64,000 bases of DNA, taken from contig NW_022985448.1 in assembly GCF_010093595.1 (NCBI RefSeq), positions 623,470-687,469 of the forward strand. Direction: 5' to 3'. Position 1 is the first letter of the stretch. Each line of letters starts with the position of its first letter. Source of the DNA: Mytilinidion resinicola. Taxonomy: Eukaryota; Ascomycota; Dothideomycetes; Mytilinidiales; Mytilinidiaceae. A program made the translations under genes and the position numbers. Below the pieces are notes generated by a model. It was given only the letters and a program-made list of their open reading frames with translations. It had not been told where the DNA came from and did not search any database. Below, in pieces: positions 1-11,536 of the stretch.

Positions 1-2175
1 AAGGTCCTCGAATCGAAAGCATTTCTCGAGTCTAGACTCCGTGAATCCGAGACCTCGAACACCTCCCTCCAGCGTGAAGTCCAGTCTATACGCGAATCCG
101 AGAGCGAGACAAGGGAACGCCTTTACAGTATACTCAAGTCACAGGTTTCTATTGAGAATAGGCTCCACCAATCAGAGGTTAGCAATACGGAGCTTGAGAA
201 TGAGCTTCAGCACGTTCGCCGCTCTGCAGAGGAAACCGAGCAACAACTCCAAAACATTCTTAAATCTAAATCCTCCCTGGAGTCTAGATTCCTTAAAGCT
301 GAATCCACCAACAACTCTCTTCAGCAGGAAGTGGAGCACATCCGCCGTTCAGCAGAGGATATTGAACGGAACCTGGATAATGCACTTGAGTCTAAAGCAT
401 CTCTTGAGATGAAACTCCGTGAATCTGAGACTAGCAATACTTCACTCCAACAAGAAATCCAACGGCTCCAGGCCGCCGTAAGGCAGACTGAAGAACAACT
501 CTCCAGTGTAGACTCGTTTGCCAGTGCCAGGGGTGCCTCCACACAGACTGAAGAGTCAGATTCCAGGAACAGTGCATACTCGTTTGCCACTGTCAGGGGT
601 GCCTCCACGCAGACCGAAGAACTAGATTCCAAAGGGAACAGTGCACACTCGTTTGCCACTGTCAGGGGTGCCTCCACGCAGACCGAAGAGTCAGACTCCA
701 GGAATAGTGCACACTCGTTTGCCACTGCGAGGGGTACCTCTATAGGCTTAGCCGACCTCGAGCTCAACACTCTCCGAGCCACCAACGCTGCGCTCGAGTT
801 TTCGGAGCGTCGTCTCTCGGCGCGCCTCTCTGTGGCCGAGAACGAGCTCGCTGCTGTGCGCCGTGCAAATCAAGAGCTTGAAGAGTTCCTAGATCAGGCC
901 GAAAATGATATGCAAGTAGCTGAGGCATTCACAGTGGACTGCCAGAACCAGCTTGAAGACTTCGTAGATGAAGGCAACATGAAGCTAGCTGTAGCAGAAC
1001 GCTCGCGCTTAAAGTACAAACGCCGTCTAGCGACTAAGGGAAAAGAACTCGACGTCTTGAAAGATGAGAACGAGACACTTTCCTTACAACTCGAACGGAA
1101 GAGCAACGAGATCGAGGAAGTTCGGCGTAAAGAAGAGAAGATGAGACAGGAGCTGGCCGACAAAGACCGCACCATCGAGGCCATGGAGCGCAATAAGGCT
1201 GAGTATAAGGCCAGCATGGACGCCATAGAGTTGGAGCTTCAGGAGTTGAAAGAGAGTAAAGAAACGTTCGAGAAGTTAGTCCACATTCTGCAGCAAAAGA
1301 CGAAGACGCTGGAAGTTCTGAATGAATGGCACGAGGTGCCTAGCGATGAGGAAGGCGATGCGTTTACCCTTGGTCCACTTGGCTTCGAATTCGGACTCGA
1401 TTCAAGGATGAAGAAATTGCAAGCGCAGGACCCTAACCCGGTCGACTACGGAAAGGAGGCTCCCGACGTGGAGAGACCGAGGCCGATGTCAAGCAATCGC
1501 CACAGCGTGCGCAGTAAGCGTAGCTTAGAAAACGCGAACCAGAGATATGAGCCTGAGAGGCCGGCCAGCCAGCGTTCGAACGGTACAGCCGGATCAGTGC
1601 GCACGAACACGGAGGGCGATGCTGAGCTGGACGCGTGGGCAAAGGAGGTGGAGCGCGTGCGCATGCTGAGAGACGAGACAGCAATCCAGCTTAAGGGTAT
1701 GAAGAAGCTCAAAGCGAACCTACGCAAATCTCTCAAGAAGAGCGAGGACGAGTTGGAACAGCTGGAAAGAACTAAGGCCAAAGCGAAGGCCAAGAAGGAG
1801 AAGATGGGCAGTCGACCATCGTCTGGCTATCCAGGCCTGCTTCGTAGCAAGAAGTCCTCGAGGTCTACTACTGGGACTGGCTCTTTCGATAAGGAGACTG
1901 GGCAGTGGTCGAGTGTGGCTCCTAGACCGAACACCTCGCGTGGCCATGAGGCAGCGTCGTTCTTCCGCCCAGGCACATCAGCCTCGAAGAGGACCTGGAG
2001 TGGAGGCTTGCATCGGACGAGCGCGGCCATGTCTTCGAGCACGGGGTCCGAGGGAGCAGCAGACCTCGATGGGGCTAAAGGAAGCGACGCGAAGAAGGAA
2101 AAGCATGGGTGGCGTGTCACGCTGAGGGGTGCATTTGGGTCTACGGGGAGGAAAAGGAGTCCCCTAGTTTCTTAG
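1..2175 (+). CDS. Coiled-coil repeat protein, 5'-truncated by the window edge
   Basis: The frame is open from base 1 to the TAG at 2173-2175, so the 724 residues seen are only the C-terminal part. I do not recognise the family. Residues 5-172 are four tandem 42-residue units (six heptads each) of the pattern SKxxLExxLxxSExSNTxLQ, clearly a long coiled coil. They are followed by about 3.3 copies of a 22-23-residue unit containing RGASTQTEE (nt 514-740), then more charged coiled coil to about residue 440. The last 280 residues are basic, Ser/Arg-rich and probably disordered, ending in RKRSPLVS. A structural or cytoskeletal scaffold role is only inference. The coding sequence has no intron in the visible part. 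A decayed partial copy lies directly downstream. Confidence 0.8.
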   Translation, partial: KVLESKAFLESRLRESETSNTSLQREVQSIRESESETRERLYSILKSQVSIENRLHQSEVSNTELENELQHVRRSAEETEQQLQNILKSKSSLESRFLKAESTNNSLQQEVEHIRRSAEDIERNLDNALESKASLEMKLRESETSNTSLQQEIQRLQAAVRQTEEQLSSVDSFASARGASTQTEESDSRNSAYSFATVRGASTQTEELDSKGNSAHSFATVRGASTQTEESDSRNSAHSFATARGTSIGLADLELNTLRATNAALEFSERRLSARLSVAENELAAVRRANQELEEFLDQAENDMQVAEAFTVDCQNQLEDFVDEGNMKLAVAERSRLKYKRRLATKGKELDVLKDENETLSLQLERKSNEIEEVRRKEEKMRQELADKDRTIEAMERNKAEYKASMDAIELELQELKESKETFEKLVHILQQKTKTLEVLNEWHEVPSDEEGDAFTLGPLGFEFGLDSRMKKLQAQDPNPVDYGKEAPDVERPRPMSSNRHSVRSKRSLENANQRYEPERPASQRSNGTAGSVRTNTEGDAELDAWAKEVERVRMLRDETAIQLKGMKKLKANLRKSLKKSEDELEQLERTKAKAKAKKEKMGSRPSSGYPGLLRSKKSSRSTTGTGSFDKETGQWSSVAPRPNTSRGHEAASFFRPGTSASKRTWSGGLHRTSAAMSSSTGSEGAADLDGAKGSDAKKEKHGWRVTLRGAFGSTGRKRSPLVS
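13..516 (+). repeat. Four tandem 126-bp (42-residue) coiled-coil units
   Basis: Units at 13-138, 139-264, 265-390 and 391-516 encode the same 42-residue pattern. Identities cluster at SNTxLQxE and the IRRSAEE-type stretch. Forty-two residues is exactly six heptads, so duplication keeps the coiled-coil register. The array probably continues upstream of the window. Confidence 0.85.
514..740 (+). repeat. Tandem 66/69-bp minisatellite in coding sequence
   Basis: Near-identical units begin at 514, 580, 649 and (partial) 715, giving 22-, 23- and 22-residue protein repeats of the form SFATVRGASTQTEESDSRNS. Nucleotide identity between units is high, so copy number may vary between strains. Confidence 0.85.
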
Positions 2176-2513
2176 CATGCATTGAGCATGGTTGTGGGAG
2201 TAAGGTATGAGCCTTATCAAAACATTATTAGCGCTTGAATACAATACCTAGTTAAATGTCTATGCACTGTCTTGCCGACGTCTGTGGTGCCCCGACACGC
2301 TTCCAAGGATCAAGAACGAGGTGGAATTTAGCTGTTCTGCAGGACCTGTAAACTACGTGGGCCGCCTCAGACGTCGTGGCCTGGGATAGCCCGCCATGAA
2401 TCACATAAAGAAATGGCTCTAGACCTTCTCACTTACAGCCCACTTTCCGAGATTCCAATCTTGCTTAAGTCAATCCTAAACTGATCTACCACGCTCCGCA
2501 CTGTCTGCACGCG
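2176..2513. other. Intergenic, 3' flank of the coiled-coil gene
   Basis: No gene or motif recognised. It separates the intact coiled-coil gene from its decayed copy. Confidence 0.6.
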
Positions 2514-3400
2514 ATGGTTGGCCATGTCCAGGGTGGCTCCACCTGTCTGGCCTGTGGCAACTCCCACTCAGGTGGAATCCTGGCCTGCAACAAGCTTGAA
2601 GTGCTCAAGAAACCTGGCGTCATTCTCGCGGTCATGAAGAAAGCCCAGAACACTCATGACAAATTCTTCGACCTCAGGCCGCCGGATTCGAGGCTGAAGG
2701 CATCGAGTACGCTCGCACTCTGAAGAGAAAGTCCGATGAACACCATCAAGTAAGTCTAAGCATCTCTTGAGTCCAGACTCCTTAAATCCGAAACCTCGAA
2801 CACCTACCTCCAAGCGTGGAGTCCAGTCCATACGGGATTCTGAAAGCGAGACGAGGAAACACCTTTACAGCATACTCAAGTCTCAGGTTTCCACTGAGAA
2901 CAGGCCCCATCAGTCAGAAGCCAGCAATACGGAACTTGAAAATGACCGCGAAAAACTCTTCGACTACAAGGTGACGGCTCTCGAATCTGAGGGCATTGAA
3001 TATGCACGCGCTCTCAAGAGAAAGGCAGACGAACACGAGCTAGTAACACCTTACTTGAGAAACAGCTTCGCCATGTACGCCGCTCTGGAGGCGACCACTC
3101 TAAACCATTCTTGAATTTAAAGCCTTACTAGAGTCTGTATTCCTTAAGGCTGAATCCACCAATAGCTCTCTTTGGCACAAAGTTGAGCACATTCGACTTT
3201 CAGCAGAGGAAATTAAATAGAACCTTGATAATGCACTTAGATCTGCATCATCCCGTGAGATTTACCCTGGCAAGTCCAAGACCAACAACACTTCCTTCTG
3301 GCCGGAGATTTAACAACGAGATTAAATAACTCCGGGATGCTATTCGGCAGACTAAGGAACAACTCTCCCGTGCACACCTCGACAGAAGTCTTTACACTTG
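2514..3400 (+). pseudogene. Decayed partial copy of the upstream coiled-coil gene
   Basis: The stretch 2763-2940 aligns base by base with 27-205 of the intact gene, and 3065-3350 aligns with about 210-505. The copy has frame changes and stops (for example CGG-like codons turned into TAG near 3217 and TAA near 3327). Some differences are C-to-T or G-to-A, compatible with repeat-induced point mutation, but many are not. Between the matching parts sits a segment absent from the visible intact gene. It encodes a TALESEGIEYARALKRKADE-type stretch and is present twice (about 2664-2745 and 2962-3041). This suggests the ancestor had units that the neighbouring gene lacks or carries upstream of the window. 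Confidence 0.75.
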
Positions 3401-4227
3401 ATTGCCACTGCTTGGGTGCCCCCGTAGGTTACAAGGATTTGGATAGGATGTAAAACTTTATATGCTAGGATTCCACCTAGATTTTAGAAGCTCTCGATCG
3501 ACCGGCTCCCTCTACCACCGCGTAGCGGAAGAGTTCTTAAATGATGCAAAATGTAGATTTGAAAGGGATAACAGAGCGCACCAAACAGTATCCTTGACGA
3601 TAGAGAGCATGACCGAAAGACGCTGTGGAACGTCTTACGCTACAACTGCTGCCTTTCCAGTTATGTCTTGTTCCTGAAGACGTGGAGCCTCAGGCACGTA
3701 TTCTATTGGGCCCCTGAAGGCATCGTTCGACCACGCTTGGGATCTGATGGTTATCAAGTGAAACTTCCATTTAGCCCGGGTTTTAAGAAGAGATTGAAGA
3801 GGATAAGGTCTGACGAACTCTGATTCTGGTTGAAGGGTCAGTACTAGCAAGGCTTCCAAGGTGGCCTAATTCGGTGGCTGAGGTTGCACAGCATTTGAAA
3901 CGGCGCGTTTTTAAGCCAGATATACGGCCATGCAAAAGCCGCTTTGATACCTCCTTCAACATAAGGCTCAATTATCCCGCAAGAAGTTGTTATAGTGGAG
4001 TGACGTCTCCTCTAACACCGAGCACGTGAGCAGTTTTCGATTCGATCGACGCTACCAAATCTCAACCTTGGAAATCTCCAATCTCCCGAGCGCTTCCGCC
4101 GGCAACCCTCATCATTCACACCTCTGCTACACCCTTCACGCAGCACCTAGACAGCGCAGAAAGGCAGCCTCTACCCCGACAAACACATATCCAGCGCGTC
4201 GCGGGGCACCACCCGCACAGCTGTACC
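3401..4227. other. Intergenic, upstream of Kei1
   Basis: Short open frames on both strands have no recognisable product. A CACGTG palindrome lies at about 4024. The last 150 bases are pyrimidine-rich and look like a fungal promoter or 5' leader. Confidence 0.5.
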
Positions 4228-5251
4228 ATGGCGCCTCTCCACCTCTTCGACATCCCTTGTCCTAGGGTAAGCAAAGTGCTCCCTGTCCTCTCATCTACAA
4301 GCAGACCACCTAACAAACCTCCAGACCTTCCTTCGCGCAATGTCTCTCCGCACCGGCGCCGAAATCATCGCCTTCCTCCAGCTCATCAACAAAGTCAGCG
4401 GCCTATATGGCATCCTCGCGCTGCTAACAGGCGCGCCGCTCTCACCCCTCCAATTCTCGATGTATCTCTATTCGCTGCTCGCCCTCATCGCGACTACCTA
4501 CCTATACCCGCACATCCGCCGCGGCTCGCCGCTACAGTGTCTCGCTCTCGCACACCTCTACGCCTTCGACAGCGTAATCAACGCCCTCTACACCGCCGCG
4601 TTTGGCGTCGCCTGGTTCTACGTCCTCGCCGCGCACCCGGACGAGGAAGCCACGACACCCGGCGCTCCCGGCATCAATGCCACCGCTGGATTTACCAACC
4701 CGAAGTACAACGTCACTTCCGTGGAGGTGCTCGCGGAGCCGGCGGGCGGGCTCGCCAGCGGGCAGGATGCCATCGCCGTCGGGAAAGCTGGGAATGCTGG
4801 CCTTGGGAAAGCCGTGTTCCAGAGCGGAAGCATCATGAGTATCGCGCTCATCTGCTTCTTCTGGGCGTTGCGAACGTACTTCGTCTTCGTGATGCTGGCA
4901 TTTGCCCGACAAGTGCTCAGGCAGCATGTTGCGACTACATCTTCGGCGGCTTGGAGCTCAGGCGAGAATACAACTAATAATATGGCTGAGAACCCGTTTG
5001 CAGAAGGACGTGAGGAGGGCTCTGGGTGGCAGGGTAAGCTCGGCCGAGGGATGTTGGGACTTGCGCCCCGGTATTGGCTCGGTGCGGACGAGGATGGGGA
5101 GTGGATGCGAGGACTGGGCGGGAAGTTCAAGAAGAGCCTTCAAGAGCCTGTGGGCGTGATGGAAAGGGAGAGGCGGCGGAGAAGTGGGACGGGACCGCCA
5201 GCGGCGCCGAGGGAACTCCAAAGGCTAGCTGATCTGCCCGAGTCGCGGTAG
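4228..5251 (+). CDS. KEI1: Kei1, inositol phosphorylceramide synthase regulatory subunit
   Basis: Exons 4228-4266 and 4325-5251 give 321 residues. The internal ATG at 4340 lacks the family's N-terminal TFL...TGAEII lead. Splicing a 58-nt intron (GTAAGC...CCAG) restores MAPLHLFDIPCPRTFLRAMS before RTGAEII. Membrane segments are visible at about residues 25-48, 57-75, 90-115 and 175-200, with Kei1-type LINKVSGLYGILALLTG and SMYLYSLLALIA stretches. In yeast Kei1 is an essential Golgi partner of the IPC synthase Aur1 and is cut by Kex2; a dibasic RR is present in the first loop here. The C-terminal 110 residues are hydrophilic. The family assignment is strong, and the first exon rests on family resemblance. 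Confidence 0.88.
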
Positions 5252-6631
5252 TATAGCTGCATGGTAGTAAACTCCATGTCGCGGTCAACTGAACAAGAAA
5301 ATGATGGGAAACGAGAGCCCACTACGAGAAAAAGTTGGAAAGCGTTTTGGAGGAGATTGGAGGCTACATTTCAATCGAGTATTACGGACATGGAGGATGA
5401 CTTGCATGGAAGTGGTAATGACTTAATTGGAAGACCCTGCGCAGGAGCGGCGCAAATGTACTCTATGGAGTCCTGTTGGTTCGTAGGCACTATTCATAGC
5501 ACTCGTTTGACACTTTCACTCCACGTATTCTTGAAAATCCCTAGCAGAAACATGAGTGTCCTCTTAGCGAGGCTCTTTGGATTTTATCATGCAAATCTCG
5601 GTCGTCTACAACGCTCCGCTCAAGCTCCACAATCTTTCCCCCAACACAGTACAAATGTGGTGTGTTCTCTGGGGGAATATGTCGGTTGCTCGTGGAAGTT
5701 CACTAGTGACAGATGGAGACTATACACGAACACTCGCCCGAAATTCCTGTCCGATATCTCACATCATGAAGGTAAAACTATCTGTAAATGTATGTAGCTT
5801 CACATAATCATAGCATATGGCATCAACCTCGGTAGCTGCGATAGTACAAGGCAGTCGCTCTAATGTGTATATACTGGCTCACTACGAACGAGAACTCTGG
5901 AATTTGATCGACCATTCAATCATGCGCTCACCTGATTTACAGTGATGAGTATTTTAGACTTTGTCTGTATGTTTGACGATGAACTGAAGCGCTCCGAACA
6001 GTAGCAAGCAAGTTACAGGAGATAGTAGATGTTTTCTAAACAGGGAGGACTTTAGGGTGATCACAGATGAGAGGCTGAACAGGTCTCGCTGGCACTCTCG
6101 TGCTTTCGTAGAAGACAGAGTCAGCAGCCCTGGATCTTGGTAAAGATCTGGTGTTATCGAAGCTTTCAACGGGCCCGCTTTACTCTAACGAGCTCTGGAC
6201 TATCGCTCACCTTAGCGTCAGTTGATGGCATCCAGCAGCTGAGCAAAAGCAAATCTCATCGTGGAGTGCCGATAAGGACTGAAAGGTCTCAAAGTTGACT
6301 TGTTTTGGAGTGAGATGGGCTGTCGCCGAGCATGAAATGTCAAAGAATCGCGAGAATATTGAGGAAACAGCGGTAGTTCACGGATAATCCGGATACTAGT
6401 TTGTGGTGTGGTGAAGTTTGACTAAGCTACGTCACTCCTCTCCTGCGGATCCACGGCATAGGTAGCAACAGCAAGTTCTTCGCGCCTCGCACTCTACACC
6501 CGGCATTCCCTCAAATATCGTTATACTGCCTCCCATGATATAGCAGCGCCCGCCCGAGCTCGCGTCTCTCCAATTGCTACGAACCTCCTCCTCGTAAACC
6601 AGCGGGCGCGTCGGCGCTTCCTCAGCTCGCG
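5252..6631. other. Intergenic, 1.4 kb
   Basis: One 178-codon open frame at 5261-5797 has no recognisable domain or splice pattern and is probably spurious. The rest is AT-richer and stop-dense. The last 200 bases are the likely promoter of the NADH dehydrogenase gene. Confidence 0.5.
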
Positions 6632-8816
6632 ATGCTGCTGCGGCAGTCAGTTCGCGTGTCCACTCGCTCTCCAGCACTATCAGCATTCAGGAACAATAGG
6701 AACATAAGAAGTGCAGGCTCTTTCTTGTCTGTGCGCCTATCCTGTAGCAATGGAGGACCCCAAGAGATTCCGAAGCGCCCTCTCCCCACAACCTCAACCA
6801 AGCTTCGCAGCGCCCTGAACTGGAAGCTAGGGCCCACATTGTTCTCCCGAACCGTGACCACAAAACCTCTACCACAGCCCAGATCGCGATTCCTACGCCT
6901 TATCTACCGGACTGCCGCAGCTTTCGGATTCTTCGTGGCGATCAGTGGTGGATTGGTTGTGGCCTTCTTCATCTACGACGCCACCACATATAAGGAAGAC
7001 CCAGGGGCAGAAGACATTCCCGTCTCGGAGTATGCCCTCCATCCAAGAAGAGGGGGGCCCAAGAACCTCCCTATTGCTGAGCATTTCGTGGATGACGACG
7101 ACTGCCCGGAGATGATAGGCCAGAAACACAAGCCAAAGTTGGTTATACTCGGGACTGGCTGGGGAAGTGTGGCGCTTTTAAAGACGCTGAACCCCAACGA
7201 CTACCATGTTGTTGTAGTTTCGCCATCAAATCACTTCCTCTTTACGCCTATGTTGCCATCTGCTACAGTGGGCACATTAGAACTTCGGTCTCTAGTAGAG
7301 CCAATCAGGAGGATAGTGCGCAAAGTCCACGGCCACTTCTTGAAAGCAATGGCCGAAGATGTGGACATCTCTGCAAAGTTGGTTGAAGTTTCTGCTATTG
7401 CCGCGGACGGAACGAAGCAACATTTCTATCTACCCTACGACAAACTCATCATTGGAGTTGGTAAGCGCATGACTTCACTCGTTGGAAGCTCTTTTACTGA
7501 TAGTGGCAGGCTCCGTTACCAACCCGCACGGTGTAAAAGGCCTTGAACACTGCCACTTTCTCAAAGACATCAGCGATGCCCGGCTTATACGAAACGCCGT
7601 AGTCCGTAACCTTGAGAGCGCGTGTCTTCCCACAACTTCTGACGAAGAACGACGACGTTTGCTGTCATTTGTAGTATGTGGTGGAGGGCCGACGGGTGTA
7701 GAGTTCGCCGCGGAACTCTTTGACATGCTGAACGAGGACTTGTCGCGTTACTTCCCCAAGATTCTTCGCAACGAAATATCAGTGCACGTAATCCAAAGCC
7801 GAGGCCATATTCTCAACACTTACGATGAAGCTCTATCCGAATACGCCGAAAAGCATTTCGCTCACGATGAAGTCGATATTCTTACTAATGCGCGCGTCAA
7901 AGAGGTACAAGAAAAGAAGATTCTGTTCTCGCAAAAGGACGAGGAAGGCAAGGTCGTCACGAAGGAAATACCGATGGGATTCTGCCTTTGGTCAACTGGA
8001 GTGTCCCAAACCGACTTCTGCCAACGCCTGGCCGCGCAGTTGGAAGGTCAAAACAACAAGCATGCCCTTGAGACCGATACCCATCTCCGTCTAGCCGGGA
8101 CGCCCCTTGGCGACGTCTATGCCATTGGTGATTGCAGCACCGTGCAGAACAATATTTCCGACCACATCGTGACGTTCCTACGCACGTTGGCCTGGGAGAA
8201 AGGCAAGGATCCCGAAGCCATGCACCTTACATACAACGACTGGCGCGGTGTGGCTAAGCGCGTTAAGTCACGATTCCCACAAGCTGCAGACCATCTACGA
8301 CGTCTCGACAGACTCTTCGCATCGTACGACAAAGACCAGAGCGGTACGCTTGATTTCGGCGAGCTCCGCGAACTTCTCATGCAAATTGATTCCAAGCTCA
8401 CGTCTCTCCCTGCAACGGCTCAACGCGCCCACCAGCAGGGTCAGTATCTTGGCAAGAAGTTTAGCAAACTAGCGCAAGCTGCGCCAGGCATGAAGCTGAA
8501 TGAAATGAATTATGGCGACTTGGACGATGCAGTTTACAAGGCCTTTGAGTACAAGCACCTCGGTAGCTTGGCATATGTTGGAAATGCTGCCGTTTTCGAT
8601 ACCGGTTTCAAAGGATTCAACTTCGGCGGTGGGCTTATTGCCGTGTACCTATGGCGAAGTGTGTACTTTGCGCAGAGCGTTAGTTTCAGGACGAGGATAT
8701 TGTTGGCAATGGACTGGACGAAGCGGGCGCTTTTTGGTAGAGGTAAGTGTCAAACCAGTCCTCATGATACTTGTGTTCACGACGCTAACGAGCATTAAGA
8801 TTTGATGAACTTCTGA
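6632..8816 (+). CDS. External alternative NADH:ubiquinone oxidoreductase with EF-hand (NDH-2 type)
   Basis: Exons 6632-7460, 7510-8742 and 8800-8816 encode 692 residues. The product is a flavoprotein that oxidises NADH without proton pumping and passes electrons to ubiquinone, facing the mitochondrial intermembrane space in homologues. Visible are an Arg/Ser-rich mitochondrial presequence, one membrane segment (about 95-115), the FAD-binding VILGTGWGS (about 169), the NADH-binding VVCGGGPTGVEFAAEL (about 331) and YAIGDCS. A canonical EF-hand loop DKDQSGTLDFGE (about 550) indicates calcium regulation. The 49-nt intron restores GVGSVTNPHG. The third exon supplies a FGRDLMNF ending like other family members; reading through the second intron would add an unrelated tail. 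Confidence 0.95.
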
Positions 8817-9724
8817 GCGTTTTGACTAGAGGCCCATTGGCTTGTCACTGCGTTTCTTTTGTTTAGGCTGTTTGCTTCAGAGCGCAGCAGTGCTGCTGAC
8901 GAGTTTCGTCTGGATGTACATATGTTTTCGTACCAGAGAAACATTTGATTCCATCCTCGTACCCTCCTAATGACTGTCATGCCTAGTTCAACCAAAATCT
9001 GGATATAGATCCCAACTCTCACGACGTTCGTGAGATATCCTAACTACCCTTAGACTAATTTCCATAGCCTAGCATCTCACCGAAATCTTAGGTATATCTG
9101 TTATTAGTCCCCCTGTAAGCTTTTGAAATTCCGAACAAGACGTAAATGTGACTAGAAACTTAGACGAGATGTAACATCGTTGGGAGCCCAGAAGAACAGG
9201 GTTTGGACTGCGGTCATCATTGAATGATTTCTTTGAGATACCAGAGCGCCATACGCATAAAATTAGTGAGCGGTGGAGTAGATAAATAAGTTGCTGTCAC
9301 AGATTTGCGGTCTTTGAACTGTAGCCTCTGCGTGAGCTGATTGTTGAGTCTATATCATACGATGATTTTTCAGGTCTTGAAGACTATGAACTTCTTGTTT
9401 CACCTCTGGATATGTTTGATCGCTCATAGTTTGATCGCTCATACGAAGTATAATTACTTCCACTACGGTCGCTGCTGAGCCGGTGGCCCCTGCACCTATT
9501 TTGAGACGGCGACGGCATCAGCCGCGAAGCTTCCAGCACCTCCGAATCAATTCACGTCCCCATTGCGCCCCTCCGCGCTAGCCCCTCCTTCACAATTACA
9601 TCATTTGCACAAATCTGTGTGCTTGCTTCTCGACCTCACGACATCACCTTCTTCCCCTCCCACTACCTCATTTAGCAGTCCACCGCGACACTCACATTGA
9701 CAGTCACACCACCCGACCAAAACC
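8817..9724. other. Intergenic, 0.9 kb
   Basis: No gene recognised. It contains a perfect 15-bp tandem duplication at 9414-9443. The last 120 bases are pyrimidine-rich, like a fungal leader for the next gene. Confidence 0.5.
9414..9443. repeat. Perfect 15-bp direct repeat, two copies
   Basis: GTTTGATCGCTCATA occurs twice in tandem with no spacer. Two copies only, so it may be a replication-slippage product. Confidence 0.8.
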
Positions 9725-10591
9725 ATGGATCGAGCACTTCGAGGGTCTTGCGCCTGTGGTCGGTGGCGATACGTCGTCGAGATACCCGCACAATCCGTCC
9801 AGCTTGCGGAGCTGAGATACGACAACAGTAGCGCTTCCCGTAAGTTCCAACTTTGCCGGCAAAAAAACTCCCGGTCTATGACCATGCCCATTATCATGCA
9901 CACTCAACTTCCCGTATCATATCTCAGTGCTCCTGCCAGCTCTGTAGACTTGTTGTAGGACCAATTGGTTAACATACAACTGTCAGGCTACCATCAAGCT
10001 AGCCCACTCACCATCTGGCTCCGAGTTCCACTCGCGTGGTTTCATAGTGCTACTTACGCGCAATTCCCCGACGAGACTCACACTAGCATCCAGCGCACCT
10101 TCACATCGCCCTTCCCCAGCGCACACTCTCGCCGCCAGTTCTGCGGTTACTGTGGCACACAGCTGACAAGCTGGCACGAGCGCACCCGTGAGGACGCTGA
10201 GCATATCCTGCTTACGGTGGGTAGTCTGCTAGACGAGGACCAGGAACTGCTGGGTGAGCTGGGATATCTACCAGGAGACAGCAGTGACGAGGAGCCGGCC
10301 ATTGTGAGAGGTGGACAGGGGCAGGGCGAGAGGGCGGTGGCTCAAGCAGAGCGGGCGAGGGGCACGCCCTGGTTTGAGGAGCTAGTGGAGGACACGAGGC
10401 TGGGGAAGTTCAAGAAGCAGAAAGGCGGGCATGTGTCCAGGGATGGGAGCGTGAGGGTGGAGTGGGAGGTTGTGGAGTGGACGGAAGGCGACGACGCCGA
10501 CGATGAGGCCGGCGAGACAACGGGTCCAGCAAAACGAAAGATTGGCGAAGTCCAGGTTGAGGAGGGCGATACTGAGATGCGGACGGTTTGA
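9725..10591 (+). CDS. GFA/CENP-V-fold zinc-binding protein
   Basis: Exons 9725-9839 and 9987-10591 give 239 residues. The N-terminus has GSCACGRWRY and the middle has QFCGYCGTQLTSW. These are the paired CxCG and CxxCGT zinc ligands of the glutathione-dependent formaldehyde-activating (GFA)/CENP-V fold. The 147-nt intron (GTAAGT...TCAG) joins SSASR to YHQASPLTIW, which matches fungal members. Beyond about residue 130 the protein is acidic and low in complexity, longer than a minimal GFA domain. The substrate is unknown; most fungal members are annotated only by fold. Confidence 0.85.
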
Positions 10592-11536
10592 GAACGGCGG
10601 AACGAGTGGCGTGAATTTGACGCATAGATATACTGGCTCACGCTGGGTTGGACCGCTCACGGGGAAGGAGACTGGGGACGCTGGTAATGGAGATGCTCTC
10701 ACAACAGCATTATCTTGGTTTCTGGGACATGAATTCAGCTTCGGGCTTCAATTGTATTAACATTTGGCGTGTCGGCGTGCCGGTGGGTGTGCGGTATGGC
10801 ATATGAAAGCTACTCAATATAAATTTCTTCATAATTGAATACTATATAAAACTTCATGACATCAAAATGACTAAATATGGATAGCGCTTGCACGGATACG
10901 TAATAAATATCAAGCTACTGTCCTTATCATAATTCTCAAACTGCATTATTAGCGACTTGACAAACCTTAGCCCATTACTCTGCTTACTGCCAACCTTAGT
11001 CTCCCAGTCAAGTTCCACGGACCTCAGATCTCAAACCCGGCATATCAAAACTCGGCACTTCTTCCATTACGCACAGCCATTACCTTCTATCCGCACCCAT
11101 GCAACGCCCCGTCCATTGTCAATAGATTGCCGTCAGAGCATCTGAGATCCTACTCGGTATTACAGCGCCTCTCTTATCAGCTTTGAACGCCTGTCTCCGC
11201 GCCCGTTTGCCGTCTCGGAACTTCCTGCTCGATGCGCCAGACGACTGTGATGATGCCACCCCCGCGTCCAGATCCCGGCGGTAGGTACTATGTGACACGG
11301 GGTTGAGTATATGTAGGCCATGCTGCGCTGTGCATCTCAGTTCGCACCTCCGTTCGCACCTCCCAGTACCAGTGCAAGCACGTGGGCGCCAGAAATTATA
11401 TCTCTTGCTACCAGGCCTTGCCATATCAAAGCCATTCTAAACAGCACGAGGCCACGAGGTGTCTTGTGTGGGTTTGAACATTGAAGAACCAGTCATCTAA
11501 GCAGTCATCCTATCACAATCGGGTTCCCACAACGAG
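10592..11536. other. Intergenic, 0.95 kb
   Basis: AT-rich from 10780 to 10960. A 101-codon reverse frame at 11119-11424 has no recognisable content. No other feature seen. Confidence 0.5.

Noticed and set aside
5261..5797. 178-codon forward open frame
   Set aside because: It has no recognisable domain, no family-like splice pattern, and a composition like the surrounding non-coding DNA.
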